In this document: piece by piece, positions 1 through 13,510 of the stretch
Layout of the letters: each line of letters opens with the position of its first letter
Position numbering within the stretch: position 1 is the first letter of the stretch
Assembly: GCA_013076295.1 (NCBI GenBank)
Contig: RQOL01000861.1
Location: forward strand, 3,782,001-3,846,000
DNA: 64,000 nt
Direction: 5' to 3'
Origin: Sanderia malayensis
Lineage: Eukaryota; Cnidaria; Scyphozoa; Semaeostomeae; Pelagiidae
Position numbers and translations under genes: made by a program
The notes under the pieces: model-generated
What the model was told of the DNA's origin: nothing
Database searches by the model: none
Seen by the model: the letters and a program-made list of their open reading frames with translations, nothing else

Positions 1-66
1 GTATAGTAGATATCTATCCATATAAATTCTTCTGCTGATTGGTTTTTGCAACACTTACTTTTGCAG

Positions 67-2112
67 TAAGATTAGAGACCAAGTTCGCATTGATGTGCAG
101 GAGTTGAAAGAAACATCTGGCTTGAAGCCAGGTCTTGCCATTGTACAGGTAGTTGCAGTAATGCTATCAATTACTTGACACAGTCCATATTAATCTATTC
201 CTACGTTCAATTCTGTTATTATCATCATATGACCAAGGTGTTTTATCATGTAGGTTGGAGATAGAGAAGATTCAAATGTTTATGTAAAATCAAAAGTAAA
301 GCAAGCTACTGAGGTCAGTTTTTGCCACTGATTAATTTGATATAAAAAGATTTTATGATTTGCTGCAAATTTTATTAGCTGGGTTTTTTTTTAATTTGCA
401 GCTTGGAATGTTGGCGAAACATGTCAAACTTCCACCAACTGTCTCGGAGAAGCAAGTATGTTTTTATCACCGTGGCATTGACTTGTTAATTTTCCAGCCA
501 TCGGGATATATTTCGAGTGTTTTATTCCAAGGTGGGTTTTTTAGGTCCTTGATCAAATCGAAGAGCTAAATGAAGACCCTGATTTCCATGGTATCATCGT
601 TCAACTGCCTTTAGACTGTAAAGATAATATTGACTCTGCATTGTGTACCAATAAAGTTCTTGCAGAAAAGGATGTTGATGGGTAATAAAATATACATACC
701 TGCATACAATTTTATGCGTTATGCTGTTGTTAGTACTTCACTGGGTTAATTTTTTATTTGTGATTTTAGCATCAATGATATCAATGCTGGTAGACTGTCG
801 CGTGGACAGTTGCACAATTGTTTTACACCTTGCACCCCAAAAGGCTGCCTTGAGCTTATTAAAGAGTCAGGTATTGTTTACATTAAAAGCTAAAATACTT
901 GCAGTTGTAAAGCAAAAGCATTTGATTTCATCAGCTGTTTTCAAGAGCTCATAAAACTTAGCATTTTTTATTTGTTTTTAAGGAATCCAAATTCCAGGCA
1001 GCAATGCAGTTGTGCTTGGAAGAAGCAAAATTGTGGTATGATTGTTTACTTTTTACTTTTTATTTTATTTTCACTCTTTTAAATCAGATCTTTGTGTCAT
1101 TAATTGATGATTGATTAATTGCTTAGTCGTATTTTGTATTTTTCCATTAATTTCAACTTTCAAATTGTGCTTTTTGTGGTCTTCAGGGCTCTCCAATGGC
1201 CAATCTTCTTACATGGAATCATGCGACTGTTACAATTTGCCACTCGAAAACCAAGGACCTTCCAGATGTTGTAAGTGCATCAACCTCCTATCATTGCTCA
1301 ATTTTATTAAATTAAAAAAGGTATTGATCTCTGCAATCTAAAAAGTTTGGATAATACTATTTATTTTTCTCATTTTCAAGGTTAGAAGTGGTGACATTCT
1401 TGTTGCAGCAGTTGGAGTTGCTGAAATGGTGAAAGTAAGTTGTTGTTAATATGTGTTTTAATGCAGTCTCTCAATTTATTGGCATTGCTTACGAGCAATT
1501 ACTTATTGCAAAAAATGTTTTATTTATTCTAGCGTGACTGGGTGAAACCCGGTGCGGTGGTGATCGATTGCGGTATAACAGCAGTACCAGGTATGAAAAT
1601 TAATGAATTTGTGTTTATTAGTTCATGAACAGCACAATGTACGGAGAGGCTGCAATATGAGCTTGCACATTTGATCTAACCATTGATATTTTTGTTCAGA
1701 TGCAACAAAGAAGAGTGGTCAACGCTTGGTTGGTGACGTGGCCTACAAAGAATGCAAAGAGGTAGCAGGGTTCATAACACCAGTCCCTGGAGGTATTTAT
1801 TGACGACTATAAGGTATGGTTTTACCATTACACTATAAGCTAGAATATTTAATAAGCATTGCTTGTTTCCTTTTTTCCAGGTGTTGGCCCAATGACTGTT
1901 GCAATGCTTTTGGCTAACACTGTTGAAAGTTGCAAAAGATATGCTGCAGCTGCAGCCGTTCAGAAGGTAATTAAATGTAAAACTTAATTTTTAAATATCA
2001 AGTTTTAGTCCATGTTGCCTCATATTTATTTATTTAATATTTCATTATCCAGGCTGGATTTGGCATTGGAGCCTTGAAGCTAATAAGGAAGTTCTCCAGA
2101 ATAAGATTTTAG
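67..2112 (+). CDS. MTHFD1: Methylene-THF dehydrogenase/cyclohydrolase, MTHFD1 type (5' end outside window)
   Basis: NADP-type methylene-tetrahydrofolate dehydrogenase and methenyl-THF cyclohydrolase domain, which interconverts one-carbon folates in the cytosol. Exons read in one phase-consistent frame: 67-148, 254-313, 402-455, 545-681, 770-870, 983-1035, 1187-1270, 1381-1434, 1533-1590, 1700-1792, 1881-1966 and 2053-2112 (TAG). Visible motifs are the YVKSK block (catalytic Tyr and Lys of the family), [24 protein letters not shown] (Rossmann), [15 protein letters not shown] and the signature [16 protein letters not shown]. Sequence blocks such as [16 protein letters not shown] are closer to cytosolic MTHFD1 than to mitochondrial MTHFD2. 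The N-terminal exon lies left of the window. The frame ends about 20 residues after the D/C domain, so the formyl-THF synthetase half of trifunctional MTHFD1 is absent. An AATAAA lies at 2516-2521. Family call is secure. Whether the protein is truly a stand-alone D/C enzyme depends on the 3' exon. Confidence 0.9.
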
Positions 2113-2590
2113 TCTATAAAGAAGAAACAATGCATTTTCCTGGGGAAAATGTTTGCATAAAATTGCTTTTATACAAAGTTTGACTGGTGAATTATTGCAG
2201 CCCGTTTTTTAGAAATCTTAATGATACCTTTTATATGTGTAGCATGGAGAAACCCCTCTTAAGCTTAATATATTAAAACATGCATTTGTAGTCTTGAGAA
2301 ATGCCATTTTGTAGACACATTCACATTGATGAACATCCTTACGTATTTTCAGTTGAATTAAACTTTTTAGTTAGTATCCATTTATTTACTCCTTTGTGTG
2401 ACATGTAGCATACGAGTGATGTGACAAAGAAGATGACAAAGAATGAGCTAAATCGTTGTTATTTCTTAACTGTGCCTCATTTCTACATTTCTACATCTGT
2501 TTAATTGTAACAGATAATAAAGTATAGAGAAAGGTCACACAAAAAATTCAATGAAGTCAATGAAGAAAATAGCTTTATAGGTAAGAGCAT
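2113..2590. other. Convergent 3' intergenic region
   Basis: This stretch lies between the MTHFD1-type stop and the stop of the convergent TPR gene. It holds a poly(A) signal AATAAA at 2516-2521 for the plus-strand gene. I see no ORF or RNA gene in it. Confidence 0.6.
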
Positions 2591-3658
2591 TTACTCTACT
2601 TCCATTTCTTCATCACCACCCTCAAAATTATTCTCCTTGGCAGCTGGACATTTATCAAGAAGTTCCTTAATATGTTCTAATAACGGCTCATCTTGGTGCT
2701 GTAGTTTTTCATATAGCTCAGAGGCTTTACTCAATAAAACCCTTGCTTCTGCTAACTGATTTTGTAGAAACATATTCCAGCCAAGCATGTACCAAATTTC
2801 AATGTCTTCATCATTTGCTTCAAGTAATGCCGTCAATACTATATCTGTTTTTTCATACTCTGCAACCTCTGTGAGTAATTTCGCAAGCATGACTTTGCTT
2901 GCATACAAAGCTTCATTTTGTTCGTTTTCATTATCATCTTGGTCTTCCCACATGTTATTATCATTGTTGTCTGTAGCTTCTTCTTCAAGGTCTATGCTTT
3001 CTGCGGGCTTGCTTTTGTCAAAGTTAAGCAGATCAAAGCAAGATAACAGGACCTTTGATGCCTCTGCTTTGTCTTCCTTACTAAGCAAAAAGTTTGCCAT
3101 TACAATGTAAGCATCAGGGTTTGTCTTATCAGTGTCAATTGCCAACTTGCAAAAATTACCACAGTTTTCCTCAGCACCTTCATCCTCGCACGAATCTGTA
3201 AGGTATATTTCTGCCAATGCACAGTATGCATTGGAAATATCTTTCAAAGTCACTGAACGAGCTAATTCGGCATTGGATGCCACAGCTGCATTATTACCAT
3301 TACAAGCAGTTTCCAGACAACTTTTCATTATCTCTATACCTTTGAGATAGTAAGCCTTTGCTTCACTGCCTGCAGACATTTGGCCCAGATACATGTACTT
3401 CTCGTGGCCACAATCAGGCTGAATTTCAACGGCTTTAAGAAAGCACTTCACTGAGTTGTCTGTGTCACCAATATCAGCATATACATTGCCGGCAGTTTCC
3501 AAAACCTTTGGATTAGAGGGCTCAAGTTGCAAGGCTTTTTCGCAGAATTTAGCAGCTAAATCGAATTGAAAGCAATCCACATACTCTGAAACTCTATCAA
3601 GGAGATCATCTACTGTATATTTCTGTTTTTTCTTGGATGATTTCTTATTTTTCCCCAT
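2591..3658 (-). CDS. Acl4-like TPR protein (probable assembly chaperone of ribosomal protein L4)
   Basis: Intronless 355-residue protein. The ATG at 3658 has a good Kozak context (G at -3 and +4); the frame stays open a few codons upstream but has no ATG there. A lysine-rich N-terminus (GKNKKSSKKKQKY) precedes TPR helices (roughly residues 20-100 and 125-200). Then comes an acidic stretch (WEDQDDNENE), a further TPR-like block with IWYMLGWNMF, and an acidic tail GGDEEMEVE. This order matches the yeast Acl4 family, a dedicated chaperone that escorts uL4 to nascent pre-60S particles, and its unnamed animal homologues. The gene is transcribed divergently from TMEM50, with 221 bp between the two ATGs. 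The TPR architecture is certain. The Acl4 assignment comes from overall resemblance, including the conserved W-x-x-x-G-W-N segment. Confidence 0.75.
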   Translation of the reverse strand: MGKNKKSSKKKQKYTVDDLLDRVSEYVDCFQFDLAAKFCEKALQLEPSNPKVLETAGNVYADIGDTDNSVKCFLKAVEIQPDCGHEKYMYLGQMSAGSEAKAYYLKGIEIMKSCLETACNGNNAAVASNAELARSVTLKDISNAYCALAEIYLTDSCEDEGAEENCGNFCKLAIDTDKTNPDAYIVMANFLLSKEDKAEASKVLLSCFDLLNFDKSKPAESIDLEEEATDNNDNNMWEDQDDNENEQNEALYASKVMLAKLLTEVAEYEKTDIVLTALLEANDEDIEIWYMLGWNMFLQNQLAEARVLLSKASELYEKLQHQDEPLLEHIKELLDKCPAAKENNFEGGDEEMEVE

Positions 3659-3879
3659 GTCGTTTCTGATCTTATTCACCCATGTCTCTACATGCTGCCA
3701 TTGAAAAAAGGCCTAAATAAATCGAATTTAAATCTTTTCAATAGCTCAAAATGATGCTCTTGAAAAAGAGGCTGGGTAAAAATTATTTAATCCCTCCCAG
3801 TTTCATTTCTTCATGGCCTAAATATTTCATCCATGTTGCAGACGTGTTTTCTACCCTGAAAATTAATAGTTAAATTAAA
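3659..3879. promoter_or_regulatory. Compact divergent promoter (Acl4-like / TMEM50)
   Basis: Only 221 bp separate the start codons of the minus-strand TPR gene and the plus-strand TMEM50 gene, so both 5' UTRs and promoters must lie here or overlap the coding regions. No obvious TATA box is present. The arrangement is that of a housekeeping bidirectional promoter. Confidence 0.55.
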
Positions 3880-5405
<1,526 letters not shown>

Positions 5406-5980
5406 ACACTAGTTTGTGTAAAGCATTTGCATTTTGGTATTGCCAGTGACAAACACACAAAACAAAGCACTTTATCTGCTGAGTAATAACACATGTAAAT
5501 ATATTATTTTATTTTCTTTGTACATTATGTATGTTGTTCTTTACTTCTGTAAAGTCAGCCATTGTTTTTGCAAATTAGTTAAAATTTGAGAAATGCAAGT
5601 TCTTGTCCTCCTGAAAGCGCTCCCCCCTTCCAGCTGTCTGCTATTCCACACATTGCCAAGTGTCAACACTGAGAACTAGACAACTTCATTCGGAGTTCCC
5701 AGGTGCGTCTGTCAAAACACGCGCATTTGAGGTGTTTTCACTTGACTCAATTCACATTTTGATGCATATTTAATTGGCTTCACGCCCGTTTGTCTCTAGT
5801 TGCATATTTCTTATGCATGAGAACATGCTCAGATATCTCATTCACTTTCGTCATGTCATGCTTTCCTTTGAAACAATCAACACTAAATTCTCACCCTCCT
5901 ACCTTCTGATGCACGCATACGCACGTGCTAGCTAGCTCGCATGCATATTTCGTCCACAATTCGTGGGTAAATACCCATGA

Positions 5981-6016
5981 CTGATATTCATGATGAATGT
6001 TCATCATGAATATCAG
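5981..6016. repeat. Perfect 17-bp inverted repeat (hairpin/cruciform)
   Basis: The arm CTGATATTCATGATGAA is followed after two bases (TG) by its exact reverse complement. It is 36 bp in total with no mismatch. Confidence 0.9.
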
Positions 6017-6754
6017 TGATGCCTTTTAAGGTATTGATCATGCAAATGACATGCGATGTTTGATCTGACCGCTGCGTAGATTGCCATGCCAGGTCATGTC
6101 TTGATTGAGTTATTATACCAAATCTAGTATTATTATTGCTAGACAATAAAGCCGCGATGTGTAGACAGTTGAAGACAACATAGAAAACACTTTGTTTATG
6201 AAGGGACAGATGGATAACATGATTTAACCGAGGCTTATGCTTTGGTGTGTTATTCATCTGCGATTTTATTGAGTGTGTATAGAGCTTATAAACTAGCTTT
6301 GAATATAGCAAGACAATAAAACTCCCTGATCTCCCACAAGTTATTATGTCTTGAAGATGAGATGACACAGACAAGAAACAGGTTTAAATTTGGCATTAAT
6401 AAGTAATGATGTGCACTTTTCGAGCAAATGTTTTTTCTTTCCTTCTATTTATTATGCACGCGAAGCATAAGTAGAAGAGAAAGGATCTTCTTTCTCGCAT
6501 TGTCGTTTCAGTAAACAGAAGGACACGTTTTCATTAGCGTATTTCTATACTGCCACGCGTGATTGTTCTATTTTTAATTTAGAAAGAGCAGGCCAATAAG
6601 AACTTCTGTATATTTGGAGTAAATTGTATACACCCTTTTGTTTTGATTCTTGATTCTCCTTAAAGATTTTACAAAGCTCCCTCCTACATAAATATATATA
6701 TAGCTCCTTCCTACATAAAATGCTGTAGTTTTTCTTTGTTTCTACTCTTCATGT

Positions 6755-6840
6755 GTAAAAGTATATATATATATATATTTATAAACACCCACTCTCTCAC
6801 ACACGCATATATATATATATATACATGCAATTATATATAC
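6755..6840. repeat. TA-rich microsatellite
   Basis: Two (TA)n runs flank a short CA-rich stretch (ACTCTCTCACACACG). Confidence 0.8.
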
Positions 6841-7287
6841 AACATGCAAATGACAGTAGAGGATGGTAAATTGAATTTGTCAAATGTGCTTTCACTAATA
6901 ACTCAAACACCACTGTGATTATAGTAAATAGAAAAACATATTAAAGCATAGCATAGCCAATGCTTCTCCACTCACGCTGTAATCTTCTTATCACAGCTTT
7001 ACCGCTTAAGGTTTTGTTCGCTCCTCCCCAGTGCAAGCAAAGTGTGGCTGTTTGTCACTTTGTGACGAAGCATAAATTTGTTGATATGCTAATCAAGGCA
7101 ATACAACAGCTGTATTTGACATTTCTGTAGAATTCCCGTACGGAAAAGAGTATACGTAGAGCAAAATATCATGCAAATTGATCAACGTATGATATGATAT
7201 ATGCTGTTGTTATGAAAATAATTTCACAGCATTTGAAGACCATGTTTGGTGTATGCAGTCATTGTGTCGAAAAGCTCACGGATTTCT

Positions 7288-7325
7288 TATAAATAAAGCT
7301 TGCTTGGTTTGCTGGTATATAAATG
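7288..7325 (+). promoter_or_regulatory. TATA-box candidates upstream of the CPPED1-like gene
   Basis: TATAAATA at 7288-7295 and TATATAAATG at 7316-7325 lie 78 and 50 bases before the ATG at 7366. Either could act as a TATA element for the intronless gene downstream. The placement is inferred. Confidence 0.35.
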
Positions 7326-7365
7326 AATAGATTTTGAGATTTTGATAAACTTTATCGCACGCGTC

Positions 7366-8427
7366 ATGAGTGTAAAAGAAGGACGAAATTTTAACATGAA
7401 ACTGCACATCCCTCCCGAAGCGTCGAACATCTTTCGCCCTGCAGATGGAAAGATTAGCGAAGACAAGGAAAAAGAGGAAGATATTGAAAATATGAAACGT
7501 CATCAACAGAGAATATCGATTGCAAGAGACAGAAGAATACCAGCTCTGACGAGAACCCTCGAGTCAACGTTCTACGAATCCTTCTATTTTCTACACATTG
7601 CTGTTACTACCACATCAGTGAGCAAGACTCAGAGCTGTTACGATAATGAGGACTTCGATGAAAAGAAAGGAAGACTTGGTTTGAAGAGCGTAATTTCGTT
7701 GATTAACAAAATGAAGCCGGCCCCAAAGTTTATCGTTTTCTGTAGTGGATTAGCGAAACTTGGCGAGACATGTTGTGGCAAAGACGACCACATGCCCGGG
7801 AGAAAACATGTTGAGGAAACTTTGGAGAATTTGAGTGCAAATATTCGCGTGATTCGAGTGCCTTCTGTAGAGGATTTTAAAGACCGGAAAATTGACTGTG
7901 AGAGTGTGGAGGCTTATAAAAGCGTGTGCGGGGATGATTGGTATAGCTTTTGGGTGTGTGGTGTGTCATTTCTTACGATCAACAGCCTTTACTATGAAGA
8001 GAGTATGGATCCTTCCTCGAATATCCGTGCCTTGAGAACAGAGCAGGACGATTGGATTGAGTCGGAATTGCTTCAACAGCAAGTCTTCAACGTGCACTGG
8101 ACCGTCGTCTTTCAAGATTCCGTATCAGGCGATGCAAAGAGGGACACGGAGATAACAACACATGCAGCAAACACAGCACGAAACGAAGAGTTGCAGTTGC
8201 TGATGAAATATCGACAAGCAGGAGTCAGTCATGTGTTCTGTCGTGATGTTGGTCACGATGCCAAGAATAAATGCGATGATGACAATGGTACCACGAGTGT
8301 AAAGATTGTGGGCCACGATTCAAGTCCCCCCAATGACTTGAGCATTCTGCTCGTCAAAGTGACCACCGATAACATCGAACATCAGTTGATAACAATTGAT
8401 AATTGGCCTGAGTTTGTTGATTTATAA
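7366..8427 (+). CDS. CPPED1-like protein with degenerate metallophosphatase motifs (predicted pseudoenzyme)
   Basis: Intronless 353-residue protein from ATG 7366 (the frame extends upstream only through a non-ATG codon). Residues about 70-340 align with CPPED1, a cytosolic calcineurin-like phosphoesterase: FYFLHIA (72-79), INKMKPAPKFIVFC (113-126), CGDDWYSFWVCGVSFLTINS (188-207), QAGVSHVFC (284-292). The fold framework is kept but the metal-binding motifs are not. The family GADPQFG is replaced by HIAVTTTSV (77-85), CGDLIH by CSGLAK (126-131), GNHD by PSVED (166-170), the QHIP histidine by QDSVS (250-254) and GHYH by CRDVGHD (292-298). The N-terminal 60 residues are charged and unrelated. The long uninterrupted frame suggests a maintained protein, probably a retrocopy turned pseudophosphatase. 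Function is unknown. Confidence 0.7.
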   Translation: MSVKEGRNFNMKLHIPPEASNIFRPADGKISEDKEKEEDIENMKRHQQRISIARDRRIPALTRTLESTFYESFYFLHIAVTTTSVSKTQSCYDNEDFDEKKGRLGLKSVISLINKMKPAPKFIVFCSGLAKLGETCCGKDDHMPGRKHVEETLENLSANIRVIRVPSVEDFKDRKIDCESVEAYKSVCGDDWYSFWVCGVSFLTINSLYYEESMDPSSNIRALRTEQDDWIESELLQQQVFNVHWTVVFQDSVSGDAKRDTEITTHAANTARNEELQLLMKYRQAGVSHVFCRDVGHDAKNKCDDDNGTTSVKIVGHDSSPPNDLSILLVKVTTDNIEHQLITIDNWPEFVDL

Positions 8428-9469
8428 TAGGGTTCTCTATTTGCAAGTATATACAGTAATATAATGATAATCACTTTATTGGTTTATGAATATTAACTGT
8501 CACTAAATTATGCTTAACAAAATATACATGTCTGCTTAATTGGACGAGACATTGCGGTTTGGGTTTATATAATGTTTTTGGTTTGTAGAAAATATCTAAT
8601 AGGTCTTTTTGATTATTTATTCAATAACTAAAGTGATGGAAATGACAAGTGTTTCATTGTTTTTACCAAGTCTATTAGCATAAAGATTGTTAGATGTACC
8701 AGCCATGGAAACCGGTACCAGTTTTCTCCTCCGTAACTAGCAGCGTGCTGGCTACGCAAGGGCGAATCCGTCATGTGATGTAGATTGACGCATGCGTGTG
8801 CAGAAAAGTCATATGACTGTCACGCAGAAGCTTTGATGAAAGACACAATACAAAGAAAACTTTGAAAACATTTTCATTCTCTCCAAGACATTTACAGCTA
8901 AAAGATTGCATGTAACATTGTTTTTGGGTAAGTATAAATTCAAATTGTTTGCCATGTAATATGTATATCAGGCTTTTTATGCTGAAGTAATAGGTTTGTA
9001 GAAATAGTCTTGCAAGGTGGTTGGGAGTTGTTTTTGTTAGATACGCAAACAGACCATTCTTGTGGGTAATCTGAATTTTGATAAGTGTTGGGCAGTTGGA
9101 GTTGGACTCTCTTCAAGCTAAACACCTTTCAAAGTGTCGCCCTTAAATGTCCTGAAGTCGTTTGGTAGTTTGGCTTCTTCTTTGTAACGTTTTGGTGAGG
9201 AAATCATTTGCTGATTTCCGAAGTTGGACTTCGTTAAAATTGCAAATTTGCTGTCGTACGATATACGAGAACGAGCGTGTCGGTTGTGAAATATCCCATT
9301 TCCCATCTCGTGACTTTGTTTGATTGATTGTTGACAGTTGGAACTCGTGATTCTTGCTGCTTGGTATGGTATAAGATTTCCGTCCCTCACACGCCTTCCT
9401 CGTATTACTTGAGTAACTTCAGTTGTCAGTTGAAGACTTCCTTTTTTACTTTACAGAGACCCTGACAAA
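8428..9469. other. Intergenic region and probable cathepsin L 5' UTR
   Basis: No coding gene is seen. A polypyrimidine tract and AG at 9456 (TTTTTTACTTTACAG) directly before the cathepsin ATG indicate a 5'-UTR splice acceptor, so an untranslated first exon should lie upstream, between 8430 and 9440. Confidence 0.45.
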
Positions 9470-10984
<1,515 letters not shown>

Positions 10985-11330
10985 CTCTAGAATATGACAT
11001 TTTGTTTTATCTTGTAGCATCTGATCATAATTAGCTATTGAAATGTCTATATTTGATGTTGTCCCTTGTTATAGAAATCTTATCTGAAAGTTTATATGTA
11101 TAAAAGATTGTGAAATAGATCTTTCTTTATAGCATTGCAATTATGCATGCTAGCTTTTTTGTTTACGTTGCTCTCCTTTGAGAGGAGTTTTTGAAAATAC
11201 AAACCAATTGTTTTGAAAAGTTGTTTCTCCCTGACTGAACTACGCTTGGCTTTCCTTACCTCGCTTCGAATTATGTAGCCTCGAGTTAAAGTTGAATGCA
11301 CGATCTTCAAATTTTGTAAATTATACAAGA
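10985..11330. other. Short intergenic spacer
   Basis: This is the 3' UTR of cathepsin L and the promoter/5' UTR of the OB-fold gene. I recognise no other element. Confidence 0.5.
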
Positions 11331-13510
11331 ATGGCTACTTTCTTGGAAGCTGTGGATAGTATTTCAGATGCCCTTCTTGAGTATAGACAAGTCAATTCAA
11401 AAAATGCCTTTTCATGGAGCAGCATCTGCAAGAATATTTTACGCATATTGAAAAACTACCCAACTGGAATCACGAAACCTGTATTGCTGTCAGAACTTCT
11501 GCTTATAAGCAACAGGCCTAAGCATTCCTTGTCGAAAAATGTTGCAGTCAGTTTACAAGATCAGAAGTTAGTCACATTCAAAAGAATTTTGGATATTTTC
11601 GAAACGAATCAGGTTGAGCTCAATTCAGTTTTGGAATGTTTTATAAAAGAAAGAGTAGAATTGGAAGGTTCGCATACTTTTATCGCGAAGTTGGCTGAAA
11701 GCAACAAATTGATCGATACGGATGCAAAATGTATTGAAATGTATCTTCATCAGAAGATTAAATGTTGTGAAGAGATTTTCAACGATCATCCAGTACTGAT
11801 GACTGGTTTAAGGTTGCATAAATTGGAAAATAAAGGAATATATCGTCTACTTCCTACTGAGTTTATTGTACCAGTGTTGAATTATGATAAGGATAAAGAT
11901 TTTATAGAAGCAAAATTTTCAACAACTATTGAGGGTATTCATGAAAATGATGAAATTCCTCATTACGCCAAGAATATACTTGTTACTATTAAAGAGATTT
12001 GTCCATTGGAGACTGTTCATTTTCCTTTTAGAGATAGCGTCCATAGAAGTGTTGTTATACTTTCAGACCGGGCTGCAAATGAAATAAAACTATACCTTTG
12101 GGATGAAAAAATCTTCTTTGTTAATTTGTTCAACCAAGGAGACACTTTGTTAATTGAAGAACCCTTTCTTGTCAATGAAAACGGAGATCTCCGATTGGAA
12201 TATGGACCTGCTACTGTCTTTTACATTGTGCCAAAAGTTGAATCCACTGAGCTTGTTCCCAGTCAACTGGACAATGCTGCAATTTCACATGTAAAAATGA
12301 CTGTTGACAGAAAACTGGATTTCTCTTCCTATCAAGTTAGATTCACCTCAAAAGATTTCAAGAATAATTCTATTAATATTTGCTTTCTATGTACGGTCAT
12401 TGAATTAGGTAAAAAGAAAAATTTCCAAGAGAATGATCACATAGGACATTCATTCCCATTGACTGTCGAAGATGAGTTTGGCAATTGCCTTATTAATGTA
12501 TTTGACCAAAGCTTGACTCTGCACCAGTCAATCTACCCTGGACAGATGATATTTCTGGAAAATATTTCAGTCGATGGTCAGAATCTTATTTATTGCATTT
12601 TATTATCTATATTTTGGGTTGGTTTTGTTGACTTTCAACATGTTCCACATTATTTTTCAGATGCAGGGTGTTTCTTTCTGAAGACATGGGAAGATGGCCA
12701 TGTGTACAATATCAGCTCAATGAAAGGATACATTTCATCTCCGTGTCTCTATAAACTTGGAACTAACTTCCCAATTGAGAGTCATGTCATTGTTGATGGT
12801 CAGATCTCTGCAATTTCTCAAGGAGAGTACTGCAAATCCTATTGTATTGCAGTGCATTCTTCATGCCTGGGGCCAGTTGAAGAAACAGACGATTTTGAGT
12901 ATCATTGCCCCAGATGTTTTTCTTCGTCCCTCGAATTTGAACCCGGTGATACGATGGATGAGGTAATATCTTGCACGGAGAAATCCGGTTGTTAAAATAA
13001 GCACCCGCCTCTTTTATTACGTCACACTACAATTCTTAAATATCAATGGCATTTTATCATGGAATTTTTTGTACAACGGACTCTTCTTATCAACAGGCGT
13101 ATATTTTTGATACAATATATTTACAAATCGATAATCTTCTTGCACAAATGCAACCTCTATAAAACGGAGAAAATCACGCTTATCTATCTAACCTTTCTTT
13201 ATATTTTTCTCAGCCATCGCAGTCTGACGTTGCGAACCTCTGGATCTGGAGGTTCTCACTGCAAATTCACATAGAAACTTCCTCGTGCAAAAAAGAAACG
13301 ATTTGCTGCGAACCGACTGAGCAGTTTTGTCAAGAGTTGCTGCAAGTTAGTTCACGCGATTTCTCAGCCATGGACCGAAGAAAACAAGAGTCAATATTGA
13401 ACAATCAACTTGGCAGATCTTTACTATTCTCGTTGTCTTGCAGTAAGCACTTGAAATTACACGTAAACACATTCGTTGCAGTTCCAGATAGTTTTATCAA
13501 GAATTTGTAA
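11331..13510 (+). CDS. SHLD2: Shieldin complex subunit 2-like OB-fold protein
   Basis: Large 5' exon 11331-12962 joined in phase 0 to 13214-13510 (TAA), giving 642 residues. The ATG at 11331 (ATGGCTAC, A at -3, G at +4) is preferred to an in-frame ATG at 11292 in poor context. The C-terminal half resembles the tandem OB folds of SHLD2/FAM35A, which protects DNA ends from resection with 53BP1 and REV7. An OB-like block runs from VHFPFRDSVHRSVVILSD to EPFLVNENGDLRLEYGP, followed by a second. The third carries a zinc-ribbon remnant (HSSC...CPRC) and continues in exon 2 as WRFSLQIHIETSS and LLFSLSCSKHLKLHV. An 84-nt segment, 12577-12660, looks like an in-frame intron (GT...TTTTTCAG) but contains no stop, so it may be retained or skipped. 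The OB-fold call is fairly firm. SHLD2 rather than RADX or another RPA1 relative is my best guess. Confidence 0.6.

Larger units (their letters stand above)
5406..7365. other. Intergenic region with palindrome and TA/CA microsatellites
   Basis: No convincing gene. It holds a perfect inverted repeat at 5981-6016, a duplicated CTCC(C/T)TCCTACATAAA phrase near 6675-6720 and (TA)n/(CA)n microsatellite DNA at about 6760-6840. A 128-residue minus-strand frame at 5988-6374 has no recognisable domain and begins inside the palindrome. I treat it as chance. Confidence 0.6.

Noticed and set aside
5988..6374. 128-codon minus-strand frame
   Set aside because: No domain or signal, begins inside a palindrome, and the region is AT-rich and repeat-laden. 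Probably chance.
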